This document shows positions 1 to 8,624 of a DNA stretch of 24,880 nt, one piece after another. The notes under the pieces are model-generated. The model was not told the origin of the DNA, made no database searches, and worked only from the letters and a program-made list of their open reading frames with translations. Each line of letters begins with the position of its first letter. Within the stretch, counting starts at the first letter, position 1. The stretch comes from an uncultured Lachnospiraceae bacterium (GTDB lineage: Bacteria; Bacillota; Clostridia; Lachnospirales; Lachnospiraceae), in the NCBI GenBank assembly GCA_934376945.1, contig CAKRPI010000020.1, positions 1 through 24,880 on the forward strand, written 5' to 3'. The position numbers were made by a program, and so were the translations under genes.

Positions 1-130
1 TTTTTTTCGTCGAAGCCTGCGGCTCCTCTGCAAAGCTGTTCCATTCTTTGCAGGCCGGACACTGTCCCATCCATTTGGAGGATTCAAACCCGCAGTTCTG
101 ACAGAAAAATATCGTCTTTGCCTTTGGCAT
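1..130 (-). CDS. radA: DNA repair protein RadA, N-terminal fragment (cut by window edge)
   Basis: Reading the minus strand from the ATG at 130 gives a protein starting MPKAKTIFFCQNCGFESSKW, then MGQCPACKEWNSF. This is the N-terminal C4 zinc finger of RadA/Sms (CxxC...CxxC at about residues 10, 13, 24 and 27), followed by the WNSF/E segment typical of the family. RadA is a RecA-like, DnaB-like branch-migration helicase that helps process recombination intermediates. Only about 43 residues are inside the window; the ATPase and Lon-like domains lie beyond position 1. The start codon directly follows the stop of the upstream gene (TAA at 133-131), so translation is probably coupled. Linkage of clpC to radA is a known Firmicutes arrangement. 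Confidence 0.9.
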   Translation of the reverse strand, partial: MPKAKTIFFCQNCGFESSKWMGQCPACKEWNSFAEEPQASTKK

Positions 131-544
131 TTATAATTTCACAACCTTTACCGGAACAAGATCTGCCTCACCGATTTCTACGCTCAGCACCAGTTTTCCG
201 CCCATCTGTGTTACCATTTTTCCTACATTCGTATCATTGATGTAAATCTTATATTCTGCATTATCCTCCAGACCAAGAATGATCTGCACATCTTCTTTTC
301 CTTCTACTTCAAAAGATACGCCGTTCTGTGTCGAATGGAAATGGTGTACTGCAGTTCCCGGTACGGATTCATAAACAAACATTCCGTTCTTTTCAAGCTT
401 TGTGATCTCATCAAAGGTCTTTACCTTATAAATATCTCCCTCATACTCATAATCGGATTTCTTTGCTTTTTCCGAAAGCTCATATGCGCCAAAGCTGAGT
501 GTGCCATCCTCTTCTGTACGGATAAGCTCTTTAATTCCTGACAT
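131..544 (-). CDS. Conserved 137-residue protein of unknown function between clpC and radA
   Basis: The start at 544 (MSGIKELIRTEEDG) is preferred over the ATG six bases upstream, because the AGGAGG at 551-556 is about 7-8 bases from it and almost touches the other. The protein is soluble, acidic and lacks a signal peptide, membrane segment or cysteine. Its C-terminal half is rich in alternating hydrophobic strands and looks like a small beta-sandwich. I recall close relatives in Lachnospiraceae being labelled 'endosialidase', but no catalytic motif is visible and I would not transfer that function. It ends at the base before the radA start codon and follows clpC by 135 bases, so it probably belongs to a stress/repair operon. 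Function unknown. Confidence 0.85.
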   Translation of the reverse strand: MSGIKELIRTEEDGTLSFGAYELSEKAKKSDYEYEGDIYKVKTFDEITKLEKNGMFVYESVPGTAVHHFHSTQNGVSFEVEGKEDVQIILGLEDNAEYKIYINDTNVGKMVTQMGGKLVLSVEIGEADLVPVKVVKL

Positions 545-573
545 TTTCATGCCCTCCTGATGTGTTTTTCACA

Positions 574-591
574 GACCGGAATCCACCGGTC
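574..591 (-). other. Short hairpin in the leader of the 137-residue gene
   Basis: GACCGG and CCGGTC form a perfect 6-bp stem with a 6-base loop, about 20 bases upstream of the ribosome binding site. No T-tract follows it on either strand, so it is not a good intrinsic terminator. It would lie in the 5' leader of a transcript from the promoter at 622-650. Confidence 0.4.
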
Positions 592-621
592 CATCGCCTT
601 GTATGTTTCGATTATTGTGCT

Positions 622-650
622 ATTTTACCATAAAGCATAGTAAAATTCCA
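622..650 (-). promoter_or_regulatory. Candidate extended -10 promoter between clpC and the 137-residue gene
   Basis: On the minus strand, TGGTAAAAT gives an extended -10 (TGn plus TAAAAT at 627-622). A poor -35-like TGGAAT (650-645) lies 17 bases upstream. It would let the 137-residue gene and radA be transcribed independently of clpC. This is a sequence match only; the -35 is weak. Confidence 0.4.
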
Positions 651-679
651 GCATTTTTTACTTACAGGACTGTATGAAT

Positions 680-3130
680 TCATTCACTTTGGAAAACTAT
701 TTTTCCCTTCTGCAGCCCGACGTGTACCGTATCGCCCACTTTGATTTTTCCGGCCAGAATCTCTTCCGCAAGTGCATCCTCGATCTGTCCCTGCACAGCA
801 CGGCGCAAGGGTCTCGCTCCATACTTCTCGTCAAACCCTGCTTCAGAAATATGCTTCTTCACCGCACCACTGACCTTGAGTGTAATCTGAAGCTGTTCAA
901 AGCAACGCTTCTGCAGTTCTGAAAGCAGGAGCCCCGTAATCTGAAAGATTTCGTCTTTTGTCAGAGAATGGAACACGATCGTTTCATCAATACGATTCAG
1001 GAACTCCGGTTTGAAAATCCGGCGCACCTCTTCCATTACGCTTCCCTTCATGGCCTCATAATTGCGTTTTTCATCCTTTCCGGCTCCGAATCCCAAATGC
1101 TTTGGCGACACAATGGACTGAGCACCTGCATTTGATGTCAGAATCAGGATCGTATTTTTAAAATCCACCTTACGGCCATGGCCATCCGTGATATGCCCTT
1201 CATCTAATACCTGCAGCAGTATATTAAACACATCCGGATGTGCCTTTTCAATTTCGTCAAACAGAATTACCGAATATGGATTTCTCCGTACTTTTTCTGA
1301 GAGCTGACCGCCTTCCTCATAACCGACATATCCTGGCGGTGATCCAACCAGTCTGGAGACGCTGTGCTTTTCCATATATTCTGACATATCAACCCGGATC
1401 ATGGACTGTTCACTGCCAAACACTACCTCTGCAAGTGCCTTGGAAAGTTCTGTCTTTCCGACACCGGTCGGTCCGAGAAACAGGAAAGAGCCAATCGGCC
1501 GCGCCGGATTTTTCAAGCCTGCACGGCTGCGGCGCACCGATTTTGCAACTGCCTGTACCGCTTCCTCCTGTCCGATCACTCGTTTGTGCAGCTCTGCATC
1601 CAGATGAAGAAGCTTTTTTGACTCAGTTCCGGCAAGCTTCTGTACCGGGATCTTGGTCCAGACAGAAACAATCTGTGCAATATCCTCTTCTGTTACTTTG
1701 GATACTCTTCCGTCCTGCTTCTGCTGCATCTTTTTCCGATGCTTTTCAAGCTTTTCATCCAGCACTTTTTTCTGCTGGTTCAATTCCCGTGCCTTCTCAA
1801 GCTGACCACTGCGCAGTGCCTGTTCCCGTTCTTCAAGCAGCGCGTCATATTCCTCCTGCATTTTCGCCGTCTGCTCCGGCATCTGATAATATCCAAGTTG
1901 ACGCCTCGACGATGCTTCATCAATCAAATCAATCGCCTTGTCCGGCAGGAAACGGTCATTAATATAACGTTTCGAAAGCTTTACTGCTGCCTCCAGCGCT
2001 TCATCCAGTATCGTCACACCGTGATGCTTTTCATATGCCGGCCGAAGTCCCTTCAAAATCTGAAGCGTTTCCTCTTCAGACGGTTCTTCTACGTGTACCG
2101 GCTGAAACCGGCGCTCCAATGCCGGATCTTTTTCAATATACTTCCGGTATTCCTCCTGTGTTGTCGCACCGATCAGCTGTAATTCTCCTCTTGCCAGAGA
2201 GGGCTTTAAGATATTCGATGCATCCAGTGCACCTTCCGCTCCGCCTGCACCGATAATTGTATGAAGCTCATCAATAAACAGAAGCACATCGCCGCTGTCC
2301 ACCACTTCATTGATAATCCGTTTGATACGTTCCTCAAACTCACCACGGTACTTGGAGCCTGCCACCATCCCGGCCATATCAAGGGTAACAACCCTTTTAT
2401 TCTGCATCGGAGCCGGAACCTCTCCGTTTACGATTTTTTGTGCCAGTCCTTCAACAATCGCTGTTTTTCCGACTCCTGGCTCGCCGATCAGACATGGATT
2501 ATTTTTTGTCCGGCGACACAGGATCTGCATAATCCGTTCTATTTCAGTCTCTCTTCCAACCGTCACATCAAGCTTGTGCATAGCCGCCAGATCCGTCAGA
2601 TCACGACTGTATTGATCCAGTAACGGGGTCGTACTGTCCCCTTCTCCTTCTGCCGCCGCCTTTGCCAAGCGGATCAGATCCTTGTATTTTTCGTCAGACA
2701 TGCCTGTAACCTGGGCAATATCTGCATACAGCTTCTGCAGATTTGCGCCAAGTGTATGCAGAAGTCTTGACGCCACACAGTCCACATCCCGCAAAATTGC
2801 CAGCAGAATATGTTCCGTTCCGATTTCCGTATCTTCAAAAAAATGAGCCATTTCTTCGCTTTCCCGAAGAATGCTTTTTGCTCTCGGGGACCATTCCTTC
2901 GAAGCCTTTGTCTCTTTTGATTCCGGTGCCACCAGCTCACCAATCAGCTCCAGAAGTTTATTTTCTTCAACGTGGTTTTCCCGCAGAATTGCGCCTGCAG
3001 TCCCATCCTGCTCTCTGACAAGGGCAAGCAGCAGATGTTCAGAACCGATATAACGGTGTCCGCCCTGCTTTGCGGATTTCTCAGCCAGCTTCAGAACCTG
3101 CTTCGCATTTTCTGTATAATTTAACTGCAT
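680..3130 (-). CDS. clpC: ATP-dependent Clp protease ATPase subunit ClpC
   Basis: This is an 816-residue class I Hsp100 unfoldase, full length for ClpC. Two Clp-N repeats occupy residues 1-145. The first AAA+ module has Walker A GEPGVGKT (216-223) and Walker B VLLFIDE (282-288). A short coiled-coil/UVR-type middle domain at 410-480 distinguishes ClpC from ClpA (none) and ClpB (long). The second module has Walker A GPTGVGKT (553-560), Walker B VILFDE (621-626) and the sensor-2 GAR (771-773). An LGF tripeptide (679-681) matches the loop that docks on ClpP, so this is a protease partner rather than a disaggregase. The RBS is AGGAGGAG 7 bases upstream. The gene starts 21 bases after a GntR regulator; ctsR, mcsA and mcsB are not adjacent. 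Confidence 0.97.
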   Translation of the reverse strand: MQLNYTENAKQVLKLAEKSAKQGGHRYIGSEHLLLALVREQDGTAGAILRENHVEENKLLELIGELVAPESKETKASKEWSPRAKSILRESEEMAHFFEDTEIGTEHILLAILRDVDCVASRLLHTLGANLQKLYADIAQVTGMSDEKYKDLIRLAKAAAEGEGDSTTPLLDQYSRDLTDLAAMHKLDVTVGRETEIERIMQILCRRTKNNPCLIGEPGVGKTAIVEGLAQKIVNGEVPAPMQNKRVVTLDMAGMVAGSKYRGEFEERIKRIINEVVDSGDVLLFIDELHTIIGAGGAEGALDASNILKPSLARGELQLIGATTQEEYRKYIEKDPALERRFQPVHVEEPSEEETLQILKGLRPAYEKHHGVTILDEALEAAVKLSKRYINDRFLPDKAIDLIDEASSRRQLGYYQMPEQTAKMQEEYDALLEEREQALRSGQLEKARELNQQKKVLDEKLEKHRKKMQQKQDGRVSKVTEEDIAQIVSVWTKIPVQKLAGTESKKLLHLDAELHKRVIGQEEAVQAVAKSVRRSRAGLKNPARPIGSFLFLGPTGVGKTELSKALAEVVFGSEQSMIRVDMSEYMEKHSVSRLVGSPPGYVGYEEGGQLSEKVRRNPYSVILFDEIEKAHPDVFNILLQVLDEGHITDGHGRKVDFKNTILILTSNAGAQSIVSPKHLGFGAGKDEKRNYEAMKGSVMEEVRRIFKPEFLNRIDETIVFHSLTKDEIFQITGLLLSELQKRCFEQLQITLKVSGAVKKHISEAGFDEKYGARPLRRAVQGQIEDALAEEILAGKIKVGDTVHVGLQKGKIVFQSE

Positions 3131-3151
3131 TAAGTCTCCTCCTGTATCTGA

Positions 3152-3523
3152 TTACTGTTCATAATCGTCATAACATTCATTTACCATTGCATGGATTTCT
3201 TCCCGCGTAATATTTTTACAGATGCCTTTTGCAAGAAGCATCCGCAGGCTGTTTCTGAGCTCCGCGACAGCCTGTGCCTTATTATTATCCAGCGCTACAA
3301 CTGCTCCTCTTCTGCGGTCGATCGTCACAAAGCCCTCCTGCCTCAAAACAGAATACGCTTTATTTACCGTATGCATATTAATTCCAACATCATCTGCCAG
3401 CTGTCTTACTGACGGAAGTGTATCTCCCTCCTGCAGAAGTGATGTTGCGATTCCAAGTATAATCTGGTTTCGAAGCTGCATATAGATTGCTTCGTCACTC
3501 TGAAAGTCTATTTCTATCAGCAT
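3152..3523 (-). CDS. GntR family regulator, YtrA-like, likely repressor of its own clpC operon
   Basis: This is a 123-residue protein. Start MLIEIDFQSD is chosen because GGGAGG lies about 8 bases upstream; the upstream in-frame extension would cross the promoter. Residues 8-77 form a GntR winged helix-turn-helix, with the characteristic LPSVRQLADDVGINMHTVNKAY at about 36-57. The short helical C-terminus (about 45 residues) lacks a FadR- or UTRA-type ligand domain, which fits the YtrA subfamily. YtrA relatives usually control ABC transporters, but here the only downstream partner is clpC, 21 bases away. Autoregulation through the palindrome at 3540-3560 is inferred. No ctsR-like gene is present. 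Confidence 0.88.
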   Translation of the reverse strand: MLIEIDFQSDEAIYMQLRNQIILGIATSLLQEGDTLPSVRQLADDVGINMHTVNKAYSVLRQEGFVTIDRRRGAVVALDNNKAQAVAELRNSLRMLLAKGICKNITREEIHAMVNECYDDYEQ

Positions 3524-3539
3524 TGCTGTTTCCTCCCTT

Positions 3540-3577
3540 GTGATAGTCATCATATAACACCGAGGCAAATCTGTCAA
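3540..3577 (-). promoter_or_regulatory. Promoter of the GntR-clpC operon with overlapping palindromic operator
   Basis: A perfect -35 TTGACA (3577-3572), a 17-base spacer and -10 TATGAT (3554-3549) face the GntR gene. An imperfect palindrome GTGNTA-N9-TANCAC spans 3540-3560 and covers the -10 and probable start site. That is a natural position for a repressing GntR dimer. No CtsR-type heptad repeat or CIRCE element is visible. Confidence 0.75.
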
Positions 3578-3593
3578 GCAGAAGCACCCGAAA

Positions 3594-3644
3594 GCAAAAA
3601 GCATTCTGCCCGCCGTCTTTTCCGGTAACCGGGCAGAATGCTTT
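3594..3644 (-). terminator. Intrinsic terminator ending the purine operon and surface protein transcript
   Basis: AAAGCATTCTGCCCG (3598-3612) and its exact reverse complement (3630-3644) form a 15-bp stem with a 17-base loop. On the minus strand the stem is followed at once by TTTTT, giving a classic rho-independent terminator. It separates the transcript arriving from 3844 from the GntR-clpC promoter at 3577. A T-rich stretch on the plus-strand side may make it bidirectional. Confidence 0.85.
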
Positions 3645-3672
3645 CTGGTTTTCTTAGTCTGTTTCTCTTTCC

Positions 3673-3831
3673 TATAGCAATTCAATAAATAATGCAGACA
3701 AGACGATTTGGCAGAGCGCGAAAGACAAGGATGAAATCTGCAGGCGTGCTGACGCACGGCAAAGATTTTTGACGCAGTATTTCACGCTCCGACAAATCGG
3801 ATGGGATGCATTATTTTGCAGAATTGCTATA
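3673..3831. repeat. MITE-like 159-bp imperfect inverted repeat element
   Basis: The ends TATAGCAATTC (3673-3683) and GAATTGCTATA (3821-3831) are perfect inverted repeats. Pairing continues inward: AAATAATGCA at 3687-3696 with its complement, then CGATTTG, GAGCG, GAAA and AAATCT blocks. It ends in an exact CGTGC-TGAC-GCACG hairpin (3745-3758) at the centre of symmetry. The whole element can therefore fold into one long hairpin. It carries no ORF and sits in the 3' untranslated region, 12 bases after the stop at 3844. The TA at each tip could be a TA target duplication, as made by IS630/mariner-type transposases; that is inference. No second copy is in this window. Confidence 0.6.
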
Positions 3832-3843
3832 ATTGCTGCATCT

Positions 3844-4983
3844 TTACAGATCGATCATATTAATCTCCACACGATCTGATTTTTCCTTTGGCGGATTGTA
3901 TTCATGCTCCGGTTCCGGTTCCTGATATTCCGGCATCGTCTTTGGCTGTTTTCTGGCCTGTGACGGCTTCGGAACATCCGCCGGATCATCCTTCTGCCTG
4001 CGGATACTCTTTTTTTCCTTCCGCTCCGCTTTTTTATCTGCCTTTTTATCTGTGCGCTTCTGTGGCTTTTCCTCTGACATCATATGACTGCCCTGAGCCG
4101 CTTCCGCTTCCTCTGTTTCATAAGAATCTGCTTCATAAGAGGCATGTTCGTATGCATCATTGTTTTGTCCGCCATTATACAGGTCATCATTGTATTCCTG
4201 CTCCGATGGGTCAATGTAGCTTCCGTCCGGTGCAAAGCTTCCTTTGTATCCGCTTCCGTTTTCTGCTTCATTTTCATAAGAATTCCGCCCCTTCTGCGGA
4301 TATCCCATACTCAGATAGGAATCTCTTTCTGCCTTCAGATCACGTTTTTTCAAAATCAGATTGATGACAACAAACAAAAGTACAATGCACACTCCGATCA
4401 GTCCATACAGGATCTTCGTCAGAAGATTCTGCCTGTCACGGTAGCTGGCTGCCTCGCTCTTTAATGTCGCAATCGTATTCTCTGCTTCCTCCAAAGAGCT
4501 TCTGTCCACCTTGACAAAACGCGGATCTTCCGTCTCCGGTTCCGTCTCTGTCTGCTTCTCAGTCGCTGCCTCCGTCTGTGCCTCTGACACCGGCTCTGCT
4601 GCCGCACTCGTGCTTTCATCAGTTGTCACATACAGATAATAGGCATACTGACTTCCATTTTCCGCGCATACAGTAATCACTACCGTTGTCTTGCCATCTT
4701 CCCCGATATCCTGTCCGGTAATATCAACGATCGTAGCATTTTCGTTGGATGTAACCGGATTTAATTCCAGGCGGCTCGTTCCGGCTGGTACTGTGACATT
4801 ATACTCAATTGTACTGTATACAAAATCCGGTGATACTGTTACTCCTTCTGTCGTAATTCCAAGGGTCGACAGGGAATTATCTCCGGATCCTCCTTCCTCC
4901 GCCAGCACAGGGATGGCAAAGATCCATACGAGCGCCAGAAGAGTCAGAAATAATGATTTCCTTCTTACTGTTCTCTTTTCCAT
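3844..4983 (-). CDS. Single-pass surface protein with cadherin-like beta-sandwich domain
   Basis: This is a 379-residue protein. Start MEKRTVRRKS at 4983 is chosen for the GAGGAG about 9 bases upstream; an in-frame ATG at 5010, right after the purD stop, lacks a site. Residues 1-28 are a signal peptide (basic start, hydrophobic core, VLA-EE). Residues 37-121 resemble the cadherin-like beta-sandwich domain common in Firmicute surface proteins. A Thr/Glu-rich linker (122-155) and short helical stretch (158-187) lead to one transmembrane helix (188-212). A roughly 165-residue cytoplasmic tail follows, rich in Lys, Glu, Gln and Tyr. The large charged cytosolic tail is unusual for a simple anchor and suggests an intracellular partner. 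It follows purD by 27 bases and probably shares its transcript. Role unknown. Confidence 0.82.
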   Translation of the reverse strand: MEKRTVRRKSLFLTLLALVWIFAIPVLAEEGGSGDNSLSTLGITTEGVTVSPDFVYSTIEYNVTVPAGTSRLELNPVTSNENATIVDITGQDIGEDGKTTVVITVCAENGSQYAYYLYVTTDESTSAAAEPVSEAQTEAATEKQTETEPETEDPRFVKVDRSSLEEAENTIATLKSEAASYRDRQNLLTKILYGLIGVCIVLLFVVINLILKKRDLKAERDSYLSMGYPQKGRNSYENEAENGSGYKGSFAPDGSYIDPSEQEYNDDLYNGGQNNDAYEHASYEADSYETEEAEAAQGSHMMSEEKPQKRTDKKADKKAERKEKKSIRRQKDDPADVPKPSQARKQPKTMPEYQEPEPEHEYNPPKEKSDRVEINMIDL

Positions 4984-5010
4984 TGATACTCTCCTCATAT
5001 ACCTGAACAT

Positions 5011-6285
5011 TCAGGCCTCGTCAATCGCTTTTCCGATATCATGACGATAATATTTGTTTTCAAAACGCACCCAGTCTACTGCTTTATAAGCATTTGCACG
5101 TGCCTGCTTCAGATCATCGCCCTTTGCCGTCACACCGAGCACACGGCCACCGTTTGTCACAATGCTTCCATCTTTTCCTTTCGCAGTTCCTGCATGGAAC
5201 ACATAATAGCCGTCTTTGTCTTTAAATACGTCAAGCCCTTCAATCGGATAACCTTTTTTGTAGCTGACCGGATATCCATCGGAAGCCAGTACAACACAGA
5301 CCGCTGCATTATCCTCAAACTCCAGATCAATCTGATCCAGGGTTCCGTCAATGCACGCTTCAAATGCTTCAATAATATCCGTTTTCATACGCGGAAGCAC
5401 AACCTGAGTCTCCGGATCACCGAACCGTGCATTATACTCCAGCACCTTCGGTCCGTCCTCTGTCAGCATCAGGCCAAAGAAAATAATGCCCTTAAATTCC
5501 CGTCCCTCTGCACGCATTGCATCTACTGTCGGCTGATAAATATACTTTTTACAGTATTGATCAATCTCCTCCGTATAAAACGGGCTTGGAGAAAATGTTC
5601 CCATTCCTCCCGTATTCAATCCGGTATCTCCGTCACCGGCACGCTTATGATCCTGTGCGGATGTCATCGTGCGAACTGTCTTGCCGTCCACAAAAGTCAG
5701 AACAGATACCTCACGGCCTGTCATGAACTCCTCGACTACCATACGGCTGCCTGCCTGTCCGAATTTTTTGTCCGTCATGATTTCCTTTACGCCTTCTTTT
5801 GCTTCTTCCAGCGTATTGCAGATCAAAACGCCCTTTCCGAGTGCCAGACCGTCTGCCTTCAGAACAATCGGCATTTTTGCTGTTTCAAGATAAGCAAGTG
5901 CGTCCTCTGCACAGTCAAAATTCTCATACGCAGCCGTTGGAATATGATACTTTTTCATCAGATCCTTGGAAAATGCCTTGGAGCCCTCAAGAATTGCCGC
6001 ATTTTTACGCGGTCCGAATACACGCAGCCCCTGTGCTTCAAATACGTCCACAACACCTCCGACCAGCGGATCATCCATACCGATCACGGTCAGGTCAATC
6101 TCGTGTTCTTTTGCAAATGACGCCAGTTTTTCAAACTCCATTGCTTTGATATCCACACACTCGGCATATTCAGCAATCCCCGCATTGCCGGGCGCACAAT
6201 AAATTTTTTCTACCTTCGGTGACTGTGCCACCTTCCAGGCAATTGCATGCTCTCTTCCGCCGCTTCCTACGATCAAAACCTTCAT
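5011..6285 (-). CDS. purD: Phosphoribosylamine-glycine ligase
   Basis: PurD joins glycine to phosphoribosylamine using ATP, the second step of IMP synthesis. The 424-residue length is standard. The N-terminal fold begins MKVLIVGSGGREHAIAW, the GARS signature. The ATP-grasp core contains LKADGLALGKGV, an RMVVEEFMTGREVSVL segment, NTGGMG, and the metal/ATP-binding EYNARFGDPETQ. The GARS C-terminal domain follows (GYPVSYKKGYPIEGL onward). AGGAGG lies about 9 bases before the ATG. It is the last purine gene of purE-purM-purN-purD, 87 bases after purN, with a folded element in the gap. Confidence 0.97.
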   Translation of the reverse strand: MKVLIVGSGGREHAIAWKVAQSPKVEKIYCAPGNAGIAEYAECVDIKAMEFEKLASFAKEHEIDLTVIGMDDPLVGGVVDVFEAQGLRVFGPRKNAAILEGSKAFSKDLMKKYHIPTAAYENFDCAEDALAYLETAKMPIVLKADGLALGKGVLICNTLEEAKEGVKEIMTDKKFGQAGSRMVVEEFMTGREVSVLTFVDGKTVRTMTSAQDHKRAGDGDTGLNTGGMGTFSPSPFYTEEIDQYCKKYIYQPTVDAMRAEGREFKGIIFFGLMLTEDGPKVLEYNARFGDPETQVVLPRMKTDIIEAFEACIDGTLDQIDLEFEDNAAVCVVLASDGYPVSYKKGYPIEGLDVFKDKDGYYVFHAGTAKGKDGSIVTNGGRVLGVTAKGDDLKQARANAYKAVDWVRFENKYYRHDIGKAIDEA

Positions 6286-6302
6286 CTGTTTTTCCTCCTG
6301 AT

Positions 6303-6346
6303 GCGCAGCGATTCTAAAAAGAATCTGTCAGCTTATGCTGGTGCGC
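6303..6346 (-). other. Three-way-junction-like folded element between purN and purD
   Basis: Three nested inverted repeats are visible: outer GCGCA/TGCGC (6303-6307 with 6342-6346), inner GATTC-TAAAAA-GAATC (6310-6325) and CAGC-TTAT-GCTG (6329-6340). Single-stranded joints are only 1-3 bases. The outer stem ends about 6 bases before the purD AGGAGG site on the minus-strand mRNA. It could influence purD translation or mRNA processing, or be a small dispersed repeat. No T-tract follows. Confidence 0.45.
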
Positions 6347-6372
6347 TAACTCTCACGATGTTCGACTTGAAT

Positions 6373-6999
6373 TTATTCTGCAATTTTCACGTGTCCGTCT
6401 TCTACTGAAATTCTTCCATTTGCAATCAGATCGATCGCCTGTGGTAAAATCACCCACTCTGCCTCCTGCATCACACGCAGCTGAAGCTCCTTCGGTGTAT
6501 CCTCCTGCTTCACTTCCACTGCCTTCTGCAGGATGATCGGACCGGTATCTGTACCGCCATCTACAAAATGAACCGTCGCACCGGTCACCTTTACACCGCG
6601 CGCCAGCACAGCCTCATGTACGCCAAGCCCGTAATAGCCGGTTCCGCAAAAAGATGGGATCAAAGCCGGATGAATGTTGATGATCCGATTCGGATAAGCA
6701 TCCACAATGCATTGTGGAATTACCACAAGGCATCCGGCCAGCACAACAAGATCCGCCTCTGATTCCTGCAGCTGTGCAAGCAGCGCCTGATTGAATGCTT
6801 CCTTTTCCGGATAATCTGCCCTTGTCACACAGGCAGACGGAATTCCTGCTTTTGCTGCGCGTTCCAGTGCATACGCCTTTTTGCTGTTGCTGATCACCTT
6901 AACTACTCTGGCATTCGTCACCTTTCCGCTTTCTATCGCATCAAGAATTGCCTGAAGATTCGTACCACCGCCCGATACCATTACCGCAAGCTTCAGCAT
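6373..6999 (-). CDS. purN: Phosphoribosylglycinamide formyltransferase
   Basis: PurN transfers a formyl group from 10-formyl-tetrahydrofolate to GAR, the third step of IMP synthesis. The 208-residue protein starts [16 protein letters not shown], with the phosphate-binding SGGGTN typical of the family. The active site is visible as [10 protein letters not shown] (catalytic Asn and His) and the folate-side Asp in GGTDTGPI. The start at 6999 overlaps the end of purM by 7 bases (ATGCTGA) with GGAG just upstream, so translation is coupled. An upstream in-frame ATG at 7044 lies inside purM and is rejected. Confidence 0.96.
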   Translation of the reverse strand: MLKLAVMVSGGGTNLQAILDAIESGKVTNARVVKVISNSKKAYALERAAKAGIPSACVTRADYPEKEAFNQALLAQLQESEADLVVLAGCLVVIPQCIVDAYPNRIINIHPALIPSFCGTGYYGLGVHEAVLARGVKVTGATVHFVDGGTDTGPIILQKAVEVKQEDTPKELQLRVMQEAEWVILPQAIDLIANGRISVEDGHVKIAE

Positions 7000-8018
7000 A
7001 ACTCCACGCCCTTTTCTCCATCTGCCACATTGCCGATCACCCACGCCTGATCTCCTGTCTTCGCAAGCGCCTCGATCGTCTTATCCGCATCTGCCGGATC
7101 AACCGCCAGTACCATACCAATTCCCATATTGAACGTATTGTACATCATCTGTTCTTCAATGGAGCCTTCCCTTGCCAGCATTTTGAAAATTGCCGGAACC
7201 TCGTAGCTGTCTTTCTTTACGACTGCCTTTACGCCATCCGGCAGCATTCTCGGAATATTTTCATAGAATCCGCCGCCCGTAATATGGCTGCAGCCTCTGA
7301 TCGTCACACCCGCTTCTTTTACACTGCGCAGTGCCTTCACATAAATGCGGGTCGGAGCAAGAAGTGCCTCGCCAAGTGTTTTTCCGAGCTCCCCATGGTA
7401 AGTATCAAGTGTTTCTTTGTCCATCTGAAATACCTTGCGCACCAGAGAAAATCCATTGCTGTGTACACCGGTGGATGCAATTCCGATCAGTGTATCTCCG
7501 GCCTTGATCGATTCACCTGTAATCAGATCCTTTTTATCTACCACGCCGACTGCGAAACCAGCCAGATCGTAATCGTCTTCCGGCATCAGTCCCGGATGCT
7601 CTGCCGTCTCGCCGCCAATCAATGCACAGTCAGACTGTACACAGCCTTCTGCCACGCCGGAAACGATTGCCGCAATCTTCTCCGGATAATTTTTTCCACA
7701 CGCAATATAGTCCAGGAAAAACAGCGGCTCGCCACCTGCACATGCGATATCATTAACACACATCGCCACTGCATCAATACCGATCGTATCATGCTTGTCC
7801 AGAATAAATGCAAGCTTTACTTTTGTACCACATCCGTCTGTACCTGAAAGCAGCACCGGCTCTTCCATATTTTTGATCTTCGCAAGTGAAAACGCACCTG
7901 AAAATCCGCCGAGACCACCCAGCACCTCTTCTCTCATCGTACGCTTTACGTACTGCTTCATCAGTTCAACTGATTTGTATCCTGCTTCAATGTCCACTCC
8001 AGCCTTCTTGTAATCCAT
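6993..8018 (-). CDS. purM: Phosphoribosylformylglycinamidine cyclo-ligase (AIR synthetase)
   Basis: PurM closes the imidazole ring, converting FGAM to AIR with ATP. At 341 residues it has the usual length. Recognisable motifs include [13 protein letters not shown] (about 59-71), the [20 protein letters not shown] block, [12 protein letters not shown] and [22 protein letters not shown] lies 7 bases before the ATG. It follows purE by 33 bases and overlaps purN by 7 bases, so the trio is a tight operon. The order purE-purM-purN-purD lacks purF and purH, which in many Firmicutes sit beside them and must be elsewhere. Confidence 0.97.
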   Translation of the reverse strand: MDYKKAGVDIEAGYKSVELMKQYVKRTMREEVLGGLGGFSGAFSLAKIKNMEEPVLLSGTDGCGTKVKLAFILDKHDTIGIDAVAMCVNDIACAGGEPLFFLDYIACGKNYPEKIAAIVSGVAEGCVQSDCALIGGETAEHPGLMPEDDYDLAGFAVGVVDKKDLITGESIKAGDTLIGIASTGVHSNGFSLVRKVFQMDKETLDTYHGELGKTLGEALLAPTRIYVKALRSVKEAGVTIRGCSHITGGGFYENIPRMLPDGVKAVVKKDSYEVPAIFKMLAREGSIEEQMMYNTFNMGIGMVLAVDPADADKTIEALAKTGDQAWVIGNVADGEKGVELC

Positions 8019-8051
8019 GACGTTCCTCCCTGTGAATCCGATGTATGTTAT

Positions 8052-8570
8052 TTATTTTTTCTGGCTTTCCACGTATGCTCTGTGACCGATCTCCTGCAGC
8101 TTCTGGTCTTTCTTTTCTACCTGCTCTTTTAATTCAGCCGCATATGCTTTTACTTTCTCAAGCAGCTCCGGATCTGAAGTCGCGAGAATCTTTGCCGCCA
8201 GAATACCTGCATTTGCACCGCCATTGATTGCTACTGTAGCTACCGGGATGCCGGAAGGCATCTGTACGATGGAATAAAGGGAATCCCTTCCGCCAAGTGA
8301 CGTTGTATGCATCGGAATACCGATAACCGGCATCGGAAAAATTGCTGCGCACATGCCAGGAAGATGCGCTGCCATACCTGCTCCTGCAATGATCACCTTA
8401 AAGCCCTTTGCTTCTGCCGTCTTTGCGTATTCAAAGAACACATCCGGCTCTCTGTGTGCGGAAATGATCGTCATCTCATAATCGATTCCGAACTTTTCCA
8501 GCATATCTGCCGCCTTGCTCATTACAGGCATATCTGAGTCACTGCCCATCACAATTCCTACTTTTGCCAT
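8052..8570 (-). CDS. purE: N5-carboxyaminoimidazole ribonucleotide mutase (class I PurE)
   Basis: PurE rearranges N5-CAIR to CAIR. The 172-residue protein has the phosphate-binding GSDSD (residues 9-13), the active-site SAHR (37-40) and GAGMAAHLPGM, all of class I PurE, which normally works with the carboxylase PurK. purK is not in the window. AAGGAG lies about 8 bases upstream of the ATG. It is the first gene of the purine operon, with a promoter at 8708-8736 and about 130 bases of structured leader. Confidence 0.96.
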   Translation of the reverse strand: MAKVGIVMGSDSDMPVMSKAADMLEKFGIDYEMTIISAHREPDVFFEYAKTAEAKGFKVIIAGAGMAAHLPGMCAAIFPMPVIGIPMHTTSLGGRDSLYSIVQMPSGIPVATVAINGGANAGILAAKILATSDPELLEKVKAYAAELKEQVEKKDQKLQEIGHRAYVESQKK

Positions 8571-8624
8571 TGTACTTTCTCCTTCTGTTTCATTTCCTTT
8601 GGTTGTCTTCTGTTATATTTCATT

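Noticed and set aside
131..544. Endosialidase
   Set aside because: The name is recalled from annotations of relatives, but the 137-residue protein has no visible glycosidase fold or catalytic motif.
574..591. Terminator after clpC
   Set aside because: The 6-bp stem is not followed by a T-run on the minus strand and it lies downstream of a candidate promoter, so a leader hairpin is a better reading.
1240..1962. 240-codon plus-strand reading frame opposite clpC
   Set aside because: It is antisense to conserved ClpC coding sequence, with a Pro/Ser/His-rich translation and no recognisable family.
5041..6120. 359-codon plus-strand reading frame opposite purD
   Set aside because: It lies wholly antisense to a clear purD, its translation is Cys/His/Ile-rich without domains, and it lacks a plausible ribosome binding site. 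It is a shadow frame.
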